The notes below the pieces were generated by a model. It was given only the letters and a program-made list of their open reading frames with translations, was not told the origin of the DNA and searched no databases. Positions 1 to 7,414 of a stretch of DNA of 12,533 nt are shown here, piece by piece (position 1 is the first letter of the stretch; every line of letters starts with the position of its first letter). Source of the stretch: Caryophanales bacterium UBA1624 (GTDB taxonomy: Bacteria > Bacillota_I > Bacilli_A > RFN20 > CAG-826); the NCBI GenBank assembly GCA_002321395.1, contig DCMK01000006.1, forward strand, positions 27,635 through 40,167. The letters run 5' to 3'. Position numbers and translations under genes: made by a program.

Positions 1-1065
1 ACCTATTACACCCTTCCGTTTGGGAAATCCGCCGAGTCTTTGATGGTCAACCACGAAGTCTTCGCCGCCGTCGGAGCCACCGCCGCCGGGGAGCAGGCCG
101 GCTCCTATCCCGCCCCCGTCGCCGCGACCAGCAAAAAAGCCTATGCCCACCCCGGCACCTTTGCCGAGATGATGGATCTGGCCCGCGCCATGAAGACCGA
201 CTACCCGGAGATCTTCGCCAACCAGAAGGATGAGAACAACTACTTCACCGCCGTCCCGCTTTGCTACGAGACTCCGGAGAACCTCTTCTTCACCATTATG
301 GAAAGCGAGGGCATCCCCTATGTCGCCGCCATCGACTCCGCCAAAGACGGCGTCTTGTTCAACAACGAGCGCGCCAAAGAAGCGATGGTCCAGCTCAAGA
401 AGTGGAACAACGAAGGCTTGATCTGCTGCTCCGACAACCTTTATCTCAGCGACCCTTCCAAAGGCTATCATCAGTATCCCTCCACCCTCTTCGCGGAAGG
501 AAAATGCTTCATGATCATCGCCACCACCCGCGGCTCCGCCTGGATGGTCGGAGACGGCTATACCGTCGACTACACCAAGCTCCCGGGCTGGAAAGACGCC
601 AGCAAAGTCAAATCCACCTCCCAGGGCGGGTCCATGTGCTTCTTCCAGAAATCCAATAAGCAGGAAGAGGCCGCCGCGCTTCTGTTCTACGACTTCCTGA
701 ACACCGCGGATAACTTCGCCAAGCTCTCCGTTTCCACCGACTACTGCCCGATCCGCGCCTCCTCCTACGAAAACGAGGAGATCAAAGCCAACGTCCAGGC
801 CGCCGAAAACGGCGTCGTCGCCTCCTCTTCCAAAGCGGAGAAGACCAAAGCCTACGCCGGGCAGGTCCTCGCCCTCAACCAGGCTTACGCCGAAAACGGC
901 GAATACTTCATGTCTCCGGTCAACAAGTATTCCAGCAAGATGCGCTCCGCCATCAAGGCTTTGGTCGTCAACGTCTTCAACGACCAAGAAGCCAAGACCG
1001 ACGAGGCCATCAAGTCCTTGGTCGAATCCGAATTCGCGAAAGCCTACCAAGCCAGCGTCAAGTAA
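1..1065 (+). CDS. Carbohydrate ABC transporter solute-binding protein, C-terminal part (5' end outside window)
   Basis: The reading frame is open from base 1 to the TAA at 1063-1065, so 354 residues of a longer protein are visible; its signal peptide or lipobox would lie to the left. The visible start reads YYTLPFGKSAESLMVNHEVF, the segment of family 1 (UgpB/MalE-like) sugar-binding proteins where 'lPf.kSte.l.yN...f' is typical. Further on come a FAEMMDLARAM helix like the 'ltwdEl...a' region, a LFAEGKCFMIIATTRGSAWM segment like the 'F..GkaaM...g.w' motif, a GGSMCFF strand, and an EAAALLFYDFLN helix typical of the C-terminal lobe. The family delivers a sugar or glycoside to a membrane permease at the outer face. 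The substrate cannot be told. No permease gene is visible downstream, so if permeases exist they lie to the left. The next gene begins one base after the stop, so co-transcription is likely. Confidence 0.88.
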   Translation, partial: TYYTLPFGKSAESLMVNHEVFAAVGATAAGEQAGSYPAPVAATSKKAYAHPGTFAEMMDLARAMKTDYPEIFANQKDENNYFTAVPLCYETPENLFFTIMESEGIPYVAAIDSAKDGVLFNNERAKEAMVQLKKWNNEGLICCSDNLYLSDPSKGYHQYPSTLFAEGKCFMIIATTRGSAWMVGDGYTVDYTKLPGWKDASKVKSTSQGGSMCFFQKSNKQEEAAALLFYDFLNTADNFAKLSVSTDYCPIRASSYENEEIKANVQAAENGVVASSSKAEKTKAYAGQVLALNQAYAENGEYFMSPVNKYSSKMRSAIKALVVNVFNDQEAKTDEAIKSLVESEFAKAYQASVK

Positions 1066-1066
1066 G

Positions 1067-1393
1067 ATGAAGCGATTCGACCCCCAAAGCCGACCCGCCC
1101 CCTCCTCGGAGAGGGCGGAGGTGCGGATATTGAAGCAAAAGAAGCGCCGCGACGACGCGATTTGCCTTTTGATTTTGTCCGCCCTCAGCCTGGTTTTGGG
1201 GGTCGTTTTCCTCTCCCTCAGCTTCCGCTACAACTTCCTGCATCAAAGGATCTTCGTGCCCGCTTCGCTGGAATTCGTGACCTGCTGCCTCTTCTTCGCC
1301 GCCGGGATGTCTTTGCTTGGCTGGGGAAGCGCCCGCTTCGCCTTGTCGAGCTCCGCCATCCGCCTCATCCGAAAGGAGGGAGAGAATGATTAA
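1067..1393 (+). CDS. Small two-helix membrane protein of unknown function
   Basis: I do not recognise this 108-residue protein. A basic N-terminal tail (about residues 1-31, with a KQKKRR cluster) is followed by two hydrophobic segments, about 32-53 and 67-89, joined by a short polar loop, and then a charged C-terminus. By the positive-inside rule both ends should be cytoplasmic. The ATG is one base after the upstream stop and has no clear ribosome site, so it would depend on coupling. A TTG at 1130 has GGAGG at 1117-1121 eight bases upstream and would give an 87-residue protein that keeps both helices; either start is possible. The 3' end overlaps the SIR2-like gene by 8 bases, which ties the two together in translation. 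It could be a partner of the SIR2-like protein or an unrelated small membrane protein. Confidence 0.7.
   Translation: MKRFDPQSRPAPSSERAEVRILKQKKRRDDAICLLILSALSLVLGVVFLSLSFRYNFLHQRIFVPASLEFVTCCLFFAAGMSLLGWGSARFALSSSAIRLIRKEGEND
1372..1380 (+). promoter_or_regulatory. Strong ribosome binding site fixing the SIR2-like gene start
   Basis: AAAGGAGGG lies five bases before the ATG at 1386. The open frame extends further upstream to 1317, but this near-perfect Shine-Dalgarno sequence makes 1386 the start. It lies inside the last codons of the preceding small membrane protein gene. Confidence 0.85.
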
Positions 1394-2687
1394 AGAAGAA
1401 AAACGAGAAGACTACCTCTTCAAGAAGAAGTGCCTTCTGGTTTTGCTTTTCCTTTATTACCTCAACGGCGTCGGGTACGACGAGATCGTTTTGCGCAGCT
1501 TCGGCTTCCATTTCGACCCTACCTGCGATTACAAGGCGATCGTCACTTCCAAAAAAGGGCATATTCACAAATACACGGTCCACATCTTCCCGAGCAAGCA
1601 CGGGGTCAACCTCGAGTCGATGGATGAGATGGGGAATGTGAACTTCGTCCGCGTCCCTTCTTTGGACAGGGAATACGACCTCTTCCGCCCCAAAGCCGGC
1701 CTCAACGTCTATTTTGATGGCGAGGATTTTTGCTCCAGCGGCTTCATGGAGGGAAAGGCCATCGAATTGCGGCCAGGGAAAAAAGGGCAGGGGTCCCACG
1801 TTTCTTTGATGGACCGCCTCAATGCCGTCCAAGGCGGCAATTCCTCCGCCTCTTCCTTCTTGCTTTTCCTCATGCGCTTCTACTCCACCAATCTTTCGAT
1901 CGATTTGGTGATGGGGGCGGGGATCAACAAAGATTATGGCGCAAAGGATTGGCGTGGCCTGATCTCCGCCCTTTCCAGCATCTACTTCCAAGGCAGCGAA
2001 GAAAGCGCTGAGCAGATGAAGCATTACGTCGGGGAGGAGCTCTTCACCTCGCCTTCCTTGATCAAAGCCGGCGGGGACGATCTTTATCGGCAGCTCAACC
2101 ACGAGCTCTACGAATTCAAGGAAGCCCGCAGCTTCTCCGACCCCAATTCCACCCTTTACCGATGCGTCGATTTCCTCGCTTCCCACCCCGGGACCTCGGT
2201 CATCACCTATAATTACGACACCAACCTTGAATATTTGCTCAAGAAAAGGGGCCTGCTCTATTGCACGATCTACGACGATACCTCCTTCGCCGTCAAGCAG
2301 GCCGTCACCTCCATCTACCACGTCCACGGCCTCTTGCCTTACGACCGTTATGACCAGGAGAGGTTCACCTCCTCCCTCGTCTTCGGGGAAAGCGATTATT
2401 TCGCCCTTTACAACAACCCCTATTCCTGGAATATCGCCAAGCAGCTCCACGATTTCAAATTCAACGCCTGCTTCTTCATCGGCATCTCCCTCACGGACCC
2501 CGACATGAAGCGCCTTTTGGAGCTGGCCTGCAATTACCTTAAGTTCAACTTCATCTTCATGAAGAAGGAAAACGGCTATCAGCCCTCTTTGTTCCGTGAC
2601 CTGTCCGAGTATTTCTTCTCCTTCGATTTGATCGCGGTCTGGGTGGATGACTACGGGGAAATCGGCAAATGGCTCGCCCAACTCTGA
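1386..2687 (+). CDS. SIR2-like domain protein (putative NAD-binding or NAD-cleaving), possible defence effector
   Basis: This 433-residue protein has the core motifs of the SIR2-like fold in order. They are GAGIN (177-181) followed by a D-W pair (188-189), as in the 'GAGxS...W..Ll' NAD loop; ITYNYDTNLE (273-282) with the conserved N276 and D278; YHVHG (311-315) with a candidate catalytic His (H314, or H312); and FFIGISLTDPDMKRLL (363-378), the 'GxSxxDP...L' strand. In known bacterial SIR2-like defence proteins (ThsA, DSR, Avs-type fusions) this domain hydrolyses NAD+ and causes abortive infection; the role here is inference. Residues 1-165 match nothing I know and have no transmembrane helix strong enough to call, although 16-26 are hydrophobic. 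A strong ribosome site fixes the start. The gene overlaps the small membrane protein gene before it and the RDD-like gene after it. It could instead act in signalling or metabolism. Confidence 0.82.
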   Translation: MIKEEKREDYLFKKKCLLVLLFLYYLNGVGYDEIVLRSFGFHFDPTCDYKAIVTSKKGHIHKYTVHIFPSKHGVNLESMDEMGNVNFVRVPSLDREYDLFRPKAGLNVYFDGEDFCSSGFMEGKAIELRPGKKGQGSHVSLMDRLNAVQGGNSSASSFLLFLMRFYSTNLSIDLVMGAGINKDYGAKDWRGLISALSSIYFQGSEESAEQMKHYVGEELFTSPSLIKAGGDDLYRQLNHELYEFKEARSFSDPNSTLYRCVDFLASHPGTSVITYNYDTNLEYLLKKRGLLYCTIYDDTSFAVKQAVTSIYHVHGLLPYDRYDQERFTSSLVFGESDYFALYNNPYSWNIAKQLHDFKFNACFFIGISLTDPDMKRLLELACNYLKFNFIFMKKENGYQPSLFRDLSEYFFSFDLIAVWVDDYGEIGKWLAQL

Positions 2688-3796
2688 GCCCCCATTGCCT
2701 TTGCCTCGACCTAAGGAAGGGGAGGCGCTTCGCCTTTTGCGTGCTCGAAGGGTTCCTCCTTTCCGTTTTGACTCTTTTTTGCTTTTCCCTCTCCGGCTAC
2801 ATCGACCCCTTGATCCCTTACTATTCCTCCGCTTCCTCCACGGCTTCCTCCTGCCAAAAAGAGCTCACGTCCCTCATCCTTTCTTCTGGGGCGGGGGAAT
2901 CCTCCAAAGAAGGCGCGCTGCTTTCCTACGCCGAGCGTTCGGAGAATTACCGGAAAGGCATCGCCCTTTCGAGCTTGATGGAGGCTTCCCTCCCCGTCTC
3001 CGGGCTCTTATACCAAGGCGTCTCCCCCATGGGGGCGGAAAGCGACAGGGCCTATTTCTACCTCGTTTCCTATAAACCGTCCCATCCGGACGATTTCGCC
3101 TCCCTCTCCTTTTCCGGATCTTCCTCCTACTGGGAGAAGATGGATGGGGTGAAGGGGTATTTCGAAAGCGGGGAAGGCTATCCCCTTCTGCGCCCAGAGA
3201 TCGCTTCCAGCCTGGACGAATACATCCATAACCCCAATTACGAACCCGGGAAGGAGATCGCTTCGAAGCTGGAAGGATCCTACCGTTCCCTTCTGCAGGA
3301 TGTCGCCGAGGACTTCCAAGCATCCAGCGCGAGCTATCGGGAAGCCTTTTCCCGTTATGAGGATTCGCGCGATTACCTCTACCGTTACAAATTCGCCGAA
3401 GCCTTCCTCTGCCACCTCCTTTCCTGCCTCCTCTATTTCTTCGCCTTCACCTTTTTCTCCAAAGGAGGGCAGACCCTTGGGCGGAGGATCCTCAAGGCCG
3501 AGCTTCTGACCAAAGATGGGTGCTACCCCCTTTGGTGGCAGAAGCTGCTCCGCTCCTTGCTGCTTTTCTTGGAAACCCTCGCAATCCCCTCCTGCCTCCC
3601 CCTTTTCACCTACGGAGCTTCCGCGGCCGAATTGTTCGTAAGCCCTCTCCTTGGGCCGTTCAGCCTGCTTTTCTTCGCCCTTTTCTCCGTTTGCTTCATG
3701 GCCTTCGATTTCTCCTTCTGTTTCTTCGCCTCCCACAAAACCCCCTTCTCCGAGTTCCTCTTCCGCCTGCGCAGCGTCGATGGGAGGGGTGAGTGA
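2669..3796 (+). CDS. Diverged RDD-like membrane protein with large loop domain (first of a pair)
   Basis: The protein has 375 residues. A basic stretch (RKGRR, 16-20) precedes a first helix at about 21-45; then comes a polar region of roughly 195 residues, a second helix at about 243-263, the segment GGQTLGRRILKAELLTKDG (266-284), and two more helices at about 293-313 and 329-353. The GQTLGRR...DG segment is the hallmark of RDD-family proteins ('G.T.GK.l....v...dG'). The two acidic RDD positions appear to be Glu here: E27 in helix 1 and E362 near the end. The loop should be outside the cell. The ATG overlaps the SIR2-like gene by 19 bases with only a weak GGGGAAA ribosome site, so the start is less certain; a GTG at 2741 is an alternative but would drop the basic stretch. 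RDD proteins are poorly understood, and some act in ion transport. The specific role is unknown. Confidence 0.72.
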   Translation: MARPTLSPHCLCLDLRKGRRFAFCVLEGFLLSVLTLFCFSLSGYIDPLIPYYSSASSTASSCQKELTSLILSSGAGESSKEGALLSYAERSENYRKGIALSSLMEASLPVSGLLYQGVSPMGAESDRAYFYLVSYKPSHPDDFASLSFSGSSSYWEKMDGVKGYFESGEGYPLLRPEIASSLDEYIHNPNYEPGKEIASKLEGSYRSLLQDVAEDFQASSASYREAFSRYEDSRDYLYRYKFAEAFLCHLLSCLLYFFAFTFFSKGGQTLGRRILKAELLTKDGCYPLWWQKLLRSLLLFLETLAIPSCLPLFTYGASAAELFVSPLLGPFSLLFFALFSVCFMAFDFSFCFFASHKTPFSEFLFRLRSVDGRGE

Positions 3797-4690
3797 ATGG
3801 AGAAGGAGCTCGTCTATCAAATCCCCCATGGGTTCACCCTTTTCGCCAGCGCGGCCTTCGATTTCCTCTCGGCTTTGTTTCTGACCGCCCTATTTTGCTG
3901 CGGCGTCTTCCCCTTGTACTTTTTGACCCCGGCTTATTCCTCCCCCTCCTCGTTTCGGGAAGGGATTATGCTCGAGAGTCATCTCTACGTCGAAGAAAGC
4001 GGTGGGGTGGAGCTTTTGCCCTCTTTTTTGGAAAGGGACAACTCTTTGACGGAAAAGGAGAAATGCCAAGCCTGCTCCGAGGCCCTCTTTTATTGCTACA
4101 CAGTCTATCTAAACGAGGAATTCGACCTCCAAGGGAAGCAGCGGCTGCTCGGGTATCTAATCCCTTTGCAATACGAAGGCTCCTCGCTTTTCGGAAGCGA
4201 AGGGGAAAGGCTGCTCCCCTCCCCGGATTTCGATGGGGCTTATTTGTCCGCCTATTCCGAGGTCATCGAAGGGAAGGCGGTGGGGGACCTTTCCAAAAAG
4301 AAGGGCTTCGTCGAAGCCCGGAGGCGGATTTATCTAGGATACATTGCCTCCTTCTGCCTCTGCTTTTCCCTCGCCTGTTGGATCCTTTTCTTCCTCGTCC
4401 CCCTTTGCTTCCATCGGGGAAGGAGGACGTTCGGCATGGCCTTAAGCAAGCTGTCCTACGTGGATTCCCGAGGCCTATCCCCCTCCTTTTCGCGCTTCTT
4501 CCTGCGCTTCCTGTTCTTTTGGATCCTGATCGCTTTGTCTTCGCTTTTTTCCTTCGGGGTCCCCTTTTGCCTCAACGAAGCCTTCCGCGCCTTCCGGAAG
4601 GACAGGCAAAGCCTGACCGACTACGTCGCCCAAACCTATTTGGTCCGCTCACCTTCCTCCCCGCTGCCGAAAACCCCGGAAGAGGCCTGA
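3797..4690 (+). CDS. RDD-like membrane protein with large loop domain (second of a pair)
   Basis: This 297-residue protein has the same plan as its upstream neighbour. A first helix at about 13-42 contains D22 (AAFDFLSAL), followed by a polar region of about 135 residues that is probably outside the cell, a second helix at about 180-205, GRRTFGMALSKLSYVDSRG (208-226), and a third helix at about 235-258. The end, RQSLTDYVAQTYLV (270-283), closely matches the RDD family terminal motif 'rqtLhD..agT.vv', with D275 as the conserved Asp. It is the more canonical of the pair. The ATG directly abuts the TGA of the upstream gene, with GGGAGGGG seven bases before it. The two genes look like an old duplication whose loops have diverged. 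The function is unknown; co-transport, cell-envelope sensing, or a membrane partner of the SIR2-like protein are all possible. Confidence 0.78.
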   Translation: MEKELVYQIPHGFTLFASAAFDFLSALFLTALFCCGVFPLYFLTPAYSSPSSFREGIMLESHLYVEESGGVELLPSFLERDNSLTEKEKCQACSEALFYCYTVYLNEEFDLQGKQRLLGYLIPLQYEGSSLFGSEGERLLPSPDFDGAYLSAYSEVIEGKAVGDLSKKKGFVEARRRIYLGYIASFCLCFSLACWILFFLVPLCFHRGRRTFGMALSKLSYVDSRGLSPSFSRFFLRFLFFWILIALSSLFSFGVPFCLNEAFRAFRKDRQSLTDYVAQTYLVRSPSSPLPKTPEEA

Positions 4691-4749
4691 AACGAGAGGA
4701 AAAAGGGCGATTTCTCCCCCTCCTCGTTCCCTAATTCCCCCTCTTGTTC

Positions 4750-4755
4750 TATACT
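4750..4755 (+). promoter_or_regulatory. Candidate -10 box for the pepV-trmB-ytpR operon
   Basis: TATACT matches the -10 consensus at five of six positions and would place the transcript start near 4762. No good -35 hexamer is visible 16-18 bases upstream, where the sequence is C/T-rich, so this is a weak call. No convincing terminator for the preceding cassette is seen in 4691-4749, and read-through from upstream is possible. Confidence 0.4.
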
Positions 4756-4765
4756 TCTTCCGTTC

Positions 4766-4784
4766 TTTCCCCTTGCAGGGGAAA
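4766..4784 (+). promoter_or_regulatory. Perfect 7-bp inverted repeat in the pepV leader
   Basis: TTTCCCC (4766-4772) and GGGGAAA (4778-4784) are exact inverted repeats around the loop TTGCA. The hairpin would sit at or near the 5' end of the transcript if 4750-4755 is the -10 box, and it ends just before the ribosome site AAGGAGAGG (4787-4795). There is no T-tract, so it is not a normal terminator. It may be a transcript-stabilising 5' stem or an operator. Confidence 0.45.
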
Positions 4785-4804
4785 CAAGGAGAGGTTATAT
4801 CGCA

Positions 4805-6181
4805 ATGCCGAATTTCAAGAAGCTCAGCAAAGATTACGAGAAAGAGGCCCTTTCGGTTTTGACCGAGCTGGTCAAGAAGCAATCCGTCTACGATCCTAGC
4901 AGCGCCGGGGAGAACGCCCCCTTCGGGAAAGGCGTCAAATCCGCGCTGGACTATCTGGCCGAGAAAGGCAAGTCCTACGGCTTTGGGGTCGATGCCTGTA
5001 AAGGCTATTGCACCGAATTGACCTGCGGGAGCGGGGAAGGCCCCGAGATCGGCATCTACGCCCACGCCGACGTCGTCCCCGCCGTCGGGAAATGGGATTT
5101 CCCTCCCTTCTCCGGGAAGATCGTCGGCGAAGGCAAGGAAGCCAAGATGGTTTCCCGCGGCTCCAGCGATGACAAAGGGCCCTTGGTGGCCGCTTTGATG
5201 GCGGTCAAGCTATTGAAGGACAAAGGCCTCCTCTCCGGGTATCGGGTCCGCCTCGTCGCCGGCGGGGATGAGGAAAGGGGCTCCTCCTGCCTGAAGGCCT
5301 ACTTCGGCAAACTCGGCAAAAAAGGCACCGACTACGCCTTCACCCCGGACGCGGATTTCCCTTTGATCTACGGGGAAAAAGGAATCGTGCGCGCCCTTGC
5401 TTCGAAGATGGTCGACCTGAGCCCCATCGTCGCCATGAGCGGCGGCAGCGTCTCCAACGCCGTCTGCGATTCCTTCGTCGTGACCCTCCCCAAGGATAAG
5501 AAGCTCGAAGCGTCCCTGAAAGACAGGAAAGACGTCGACCTCTCCTCCGCCGGGGAGATCGACATCCTCACCTTCAAAGGGAAAGCGGCCCACGGATCCA
5601 CCCCGGAAAAAGGCGTCAACGCGGCTTTGCTTGCTTTCTCCTTCCTCGGATCCTTCTATCAGATCCCCTTCTTGAAGAAGCTCTCCGACCTGCTCTCCGA
5701 TCCCACGGGCAAATCCTTCCACGGGGATTCCTACGACGAAACCTTCCATAACGCCACCTGGAATTACGGCGTGATCAATTACGAATCCAACAAGCGCGTC
5801 TTCACCGCCACGATCGATTACCGCTTCGGTTCCTCGGCCGATCCGAAGAAGGCCATCGCCGCCTTCGAGGAAGCGACTTCCACCAACGTCAACATCCTTT
5901 CCGAAGACAAGGTCCTCCTCGCCGACAAGAAAGGGCCTCTCGTGTCCACGCTGATGAAATCTTATCGGCGGACCACCCACCGCATCTTCGACAAACCCTT
6001 CGCCATCGGCGGCGGGACCTACGCCAAAGAAGCCCCGAACTGCGTCGCCTACGGCTCTGCCTTCAAAGGCCACCCCGGCGACATCCATTCGCCCAACGAA
6101 TACATCTACCTTGAGGACCTCTACAAGCAAATCGCCATCTACGCCGACGCGATTTACTCTTTGGGGCATTTGAAGAAGTGA
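4805..6181 (+). CDS. pepV: PepV-like metal-dependent dipeptidase (peptidase family M20)
   Basis: This 458-residue protein has the full PepV/Sapep dipeptidase signature. It carries IYAHADVVPAVGKWDFPPF with H87 and D89; RGSSDDKGPLVA with bridging metal ligand D122; GGDEERGS with the catalytic and metal-binding pair E156-E157; FTPDADFPLIYGEKG (179-193) with a ligand Asp; KAAHGSTPEKG (260-270) in the lid domain; and IGGGTYAKEAPN (401-412) then GDIHSPNE with H428 as the last metal ligand. The family is cytoplasmic and cleaves dipeptides from peptide uptake and protein turnover. The length is usual for PepV (about 460-470). No signal peptide is seen. The start follows AAGGAGAGG at a somewhat long spacing of about 10-13 bases. 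The stop overlaps the trmB start by four bases. Confidence 0.93.
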   Translation: MPNFKKLSKDYEKEALSVLTELVKKQSVYDPSSAGENAPFGKGVKSALDYLAEKGKSYGFGVDACKGYCTELTCGSGEGPEIGIYAHADVVPAVGKWDFPPFSGKIVGEGKEAKMVSRGSSDDKGPLVAALMAVKLLKDKGLLSGYRVRLVAGGDEERGSSCLKAYFGKLGKKGTDYAFTPDADFPLIYGEKGIVRALASKMVDLSPIVAMSGGSVSNAVCDSFVVTLPKDKKLEASLKDRKDVDLSSAGEIDILTFKGKAAHGSTPEKGVNAALLAFSFLGSFYQIPFLKKLSDLLSDPTGKSFHGDSYDETFHNATWNYGVINYESNKRVFTATIDYRFGSSADPKKAIAAFEEATSTNVNILSEDKVLLADKKGPLVSTLMKSYRRTTHRIFDKPFAIGGGTYAKEAPNCVAYGSAFKGHPGDIHSPNEYIYLEDLYKQIAIYADAIYSLGHLKK

Positions 6182-6795
6182 GGGCCCGGCATAAGAAATG
6201 GGCCGCCCCCTTCCTGGAGGAGCACGAGGAATTCGCTTTGAAGGAAGTGGATCCGGAAGACCCCTTCTTCGCTTCCGATAAGCTCTATTTGGAGATCGGG
6301 GCCGGGAAAGGAGACTTCGTCCTAGGCATGGCAAAGCTCATCCCGGGGAATTATTTGGCCCTGGAAAGGGAGATCTCCGTCCTAGGAACCGCGGGGAAGA
6401 AGCTGCTGGAGCAGGGCCTATCCAACGTGCGGCTTCTGGGGGCGGACTTCGACGACGCCTACGAAAGCCTGAAACGCCTCCGCTTCGACGCGATCTTCCT
6501 CAACTTCTCTGATCCCTGGCCGAAGAAGAAGCATTGGAAGAGGAGGCTCACCACCAAAGAAAGGCTCGTGAAGATGGAGAGCCTGCTCAAGCAAGGCGGG
6601 AAGATCGTCATGAAGACGGACAACCCCTCCCTGTTCCAATTCACCCTTGAGCAGATCCCCCTCACGGGGCTATCGCTGGAAAGCCAAACCGACGATTACG
6701 CTTTCGACCCAGCTCAGGACGCGATGAGCGAATACGAGAGGAATTTCCGTTCCCAAGGCGTGAAGATCCACCGCCTCGTCGCCGATAAGAAATGA
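6178..6795 (+). CDS. trmB: tRNA (guanine46-N7)-methyltransferase
   Basis: TrmB transfers a methyl group from S-adenosylmethionine to N7 of G46 in the tRNA variable loop. The 205 residues contain the whole family pattern: the N-terminal MRARHKKWA (family 'MRlRnKpwa'), YLEIGAGKGDF (37-47) as the SAM-binding loop, FLNFSDPWPKKKHWKRRLT as the highly conserved DPWPK.rH.KRRl block with its catalytic Asp, MKTDNPSLF, and a C-terminal SEYERNF like the 'T.yE..F' motif. The start is GTG and overlaps the pepV stop as GTGA, a typical translationally coupled arrangement. The conserved N-terminal block supports this GTG over later ATGs. Bacilli often keep this gene near pepV and ytpR homologues. Confidence 0.95.
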   Translation: MRARHKKWAAPFLEEHEEFALKEVDPEDPFFASDKLYLEIGAGKGDFVLGMAKLIPGNYLALEREISVLGTAGKKLLEQGLSNVRLLGADFDDAYESLKRLRFDAIFLNFSDPWPKKKHWKRRLTTKERLVKMESLLKQGGKIVMKTDNPSLFQFTLEQIPLTGLSLESQTDDYAFDPAQDAMSEYERNFRSQGVKIHRLVADKK

Positions 6796-6807
6796 AAGGA
6801 GAGACCG

Positions 6808-7401
6808 ATGTACCGTTTCTATTACAACCGCAAAACCGCGGGGGACGTCCTCTATTGCGTGCTGGATTCCTCTTCTTACCCCGATTCGACGAAGAAAGTG
6901 GGGGACGTGGTCGCCCTTTACCATGGCAAAGAAAGGGTCGGCATCAATTTCCTCAATATCTCTAAGACCATCAAAATCAAGGCCGAAGGGATGATCCCCT
7001 ACGCCGGAAGCGAATTCCTTGCCCCGATCAACCACATGCTGGAAAACGCGGGGGAGGAGACGCTCCCCAAGCAGAATTCTACCTTTTATGCGATCGGCGA
7101 AGTGACCGGCTTAGAAGAGCACCCCTTGGATGAGAAGAAGACCATCGTCCATCTTTGCCTCGGAGATAAAACCCTGGACACGGTGACCCGATACGCCAAC
7201 TTGGCAAAAGGATGCAAAACGGTCGTCGCCCTCGATGGCTGCCTCCGCATCGACGGAACCCCCTTCCTCGCCCACAGCGAGAAGAACATCCCCGTCGAAT
7301 GCGAAATCTGCAGCCAAAAGGACCTCGGGCTCGGGGAAGAGTCGAAAGAAGCCTTCCTCGTCGAAGAAGGGGAGCCCGGGGAAGATTTCTTCCTCCGCTG
7401 A
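6808..7401 (+). CDS. ytpR: YtpR-like protein with C-terminal tRNA-binding (OB-fold) domain
   Basis: The protein has 197 residues. The N-terminal half (about 1-90) resembles the DUF4479 module that precedes the EMAP/PheT-type tRNA-binding fold in YtpR proteins of Bacilli. The C-terminal half starts at FYAIGEVTGLEEHPLDEKKTIV, with the 'G.V...e.hPdad.l..c.Vd.G' pattern in a loose form, and continues with LDTVTRYANLAKGCKTVVAL ('..iVcGA.Nv..G..VvvA'). That segment is weaker than in textbook members, with T-R-Y-A-N in place of C-G-A-x-N. YtpR's molecular role is not settled; tRNA binding is inferred from the fold. AAAGGAGAG sits just before the ATG, 12 bases after the trmB stop, and a strong terminator follows, so this is the last gene of the operon. 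Confidence 0.85.
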   Translation: MYRFYYNRKTAGDVLYCVLDSSSYPDSTKKVGDVVALYHGKERVGINFLNISKTIKIKAEGMIPYAGSEFLAPINHMLENAGEETLPKQNSTFYAIGEVTGLEEHPLDEKKTIVHLCLGDKTLDTVTRYANLAKGCKTVVALDGCLRIDGTPFLAHSEKNIPVECEICSQKDLGLGEESKEAFLVEEGEPGEDFFLR

Positions 7402-7414
7402 CCGTCCGCCAAAC

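Noticed and set aside
1067..1393. Small protein as a toxin or holin-like partner of the SIR2-like gene
   Set aside because: Two helices and a basic tail alone do not distinguish a toxin from any small membrane protein, so I give no functional name.
1365..2681. Minus-strand open frame of 438 codons opposite the SIR2-like gene
   Set aside because: It lies wholly antisense to a gene with clear SIR2 motifs and a strong ribosome site. Its product is a Val/Gly/Glu/Asp-rich sequence of the kind produced opposite GC-rich codon use, with no recognisable domain.
3793..4734. Plus-strand frame of 313 codons overlapping the second RDD-like gene
   Set aside because: It is a frame-shifted shadow starting four bases before the real gene. 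The product is Arg/Pro/Leu-rich without helices or motifs, while the other frame has clear membrane helices and RDD motifs.
4691..4740. Possible terminator after the RDD-like genes (AACGAG ... CTCGTT)
   Set aside because: Only six base pairs match, the loop is long, and no T-run follows, so I do not call a terminator.
5210..6334. Minus-strand open frame of 374 codons opposite pepV
   Set aside because: It is antisense to a confident PepV dipeptidase gene and has a Gly/Val/Asp-rich low-information product.
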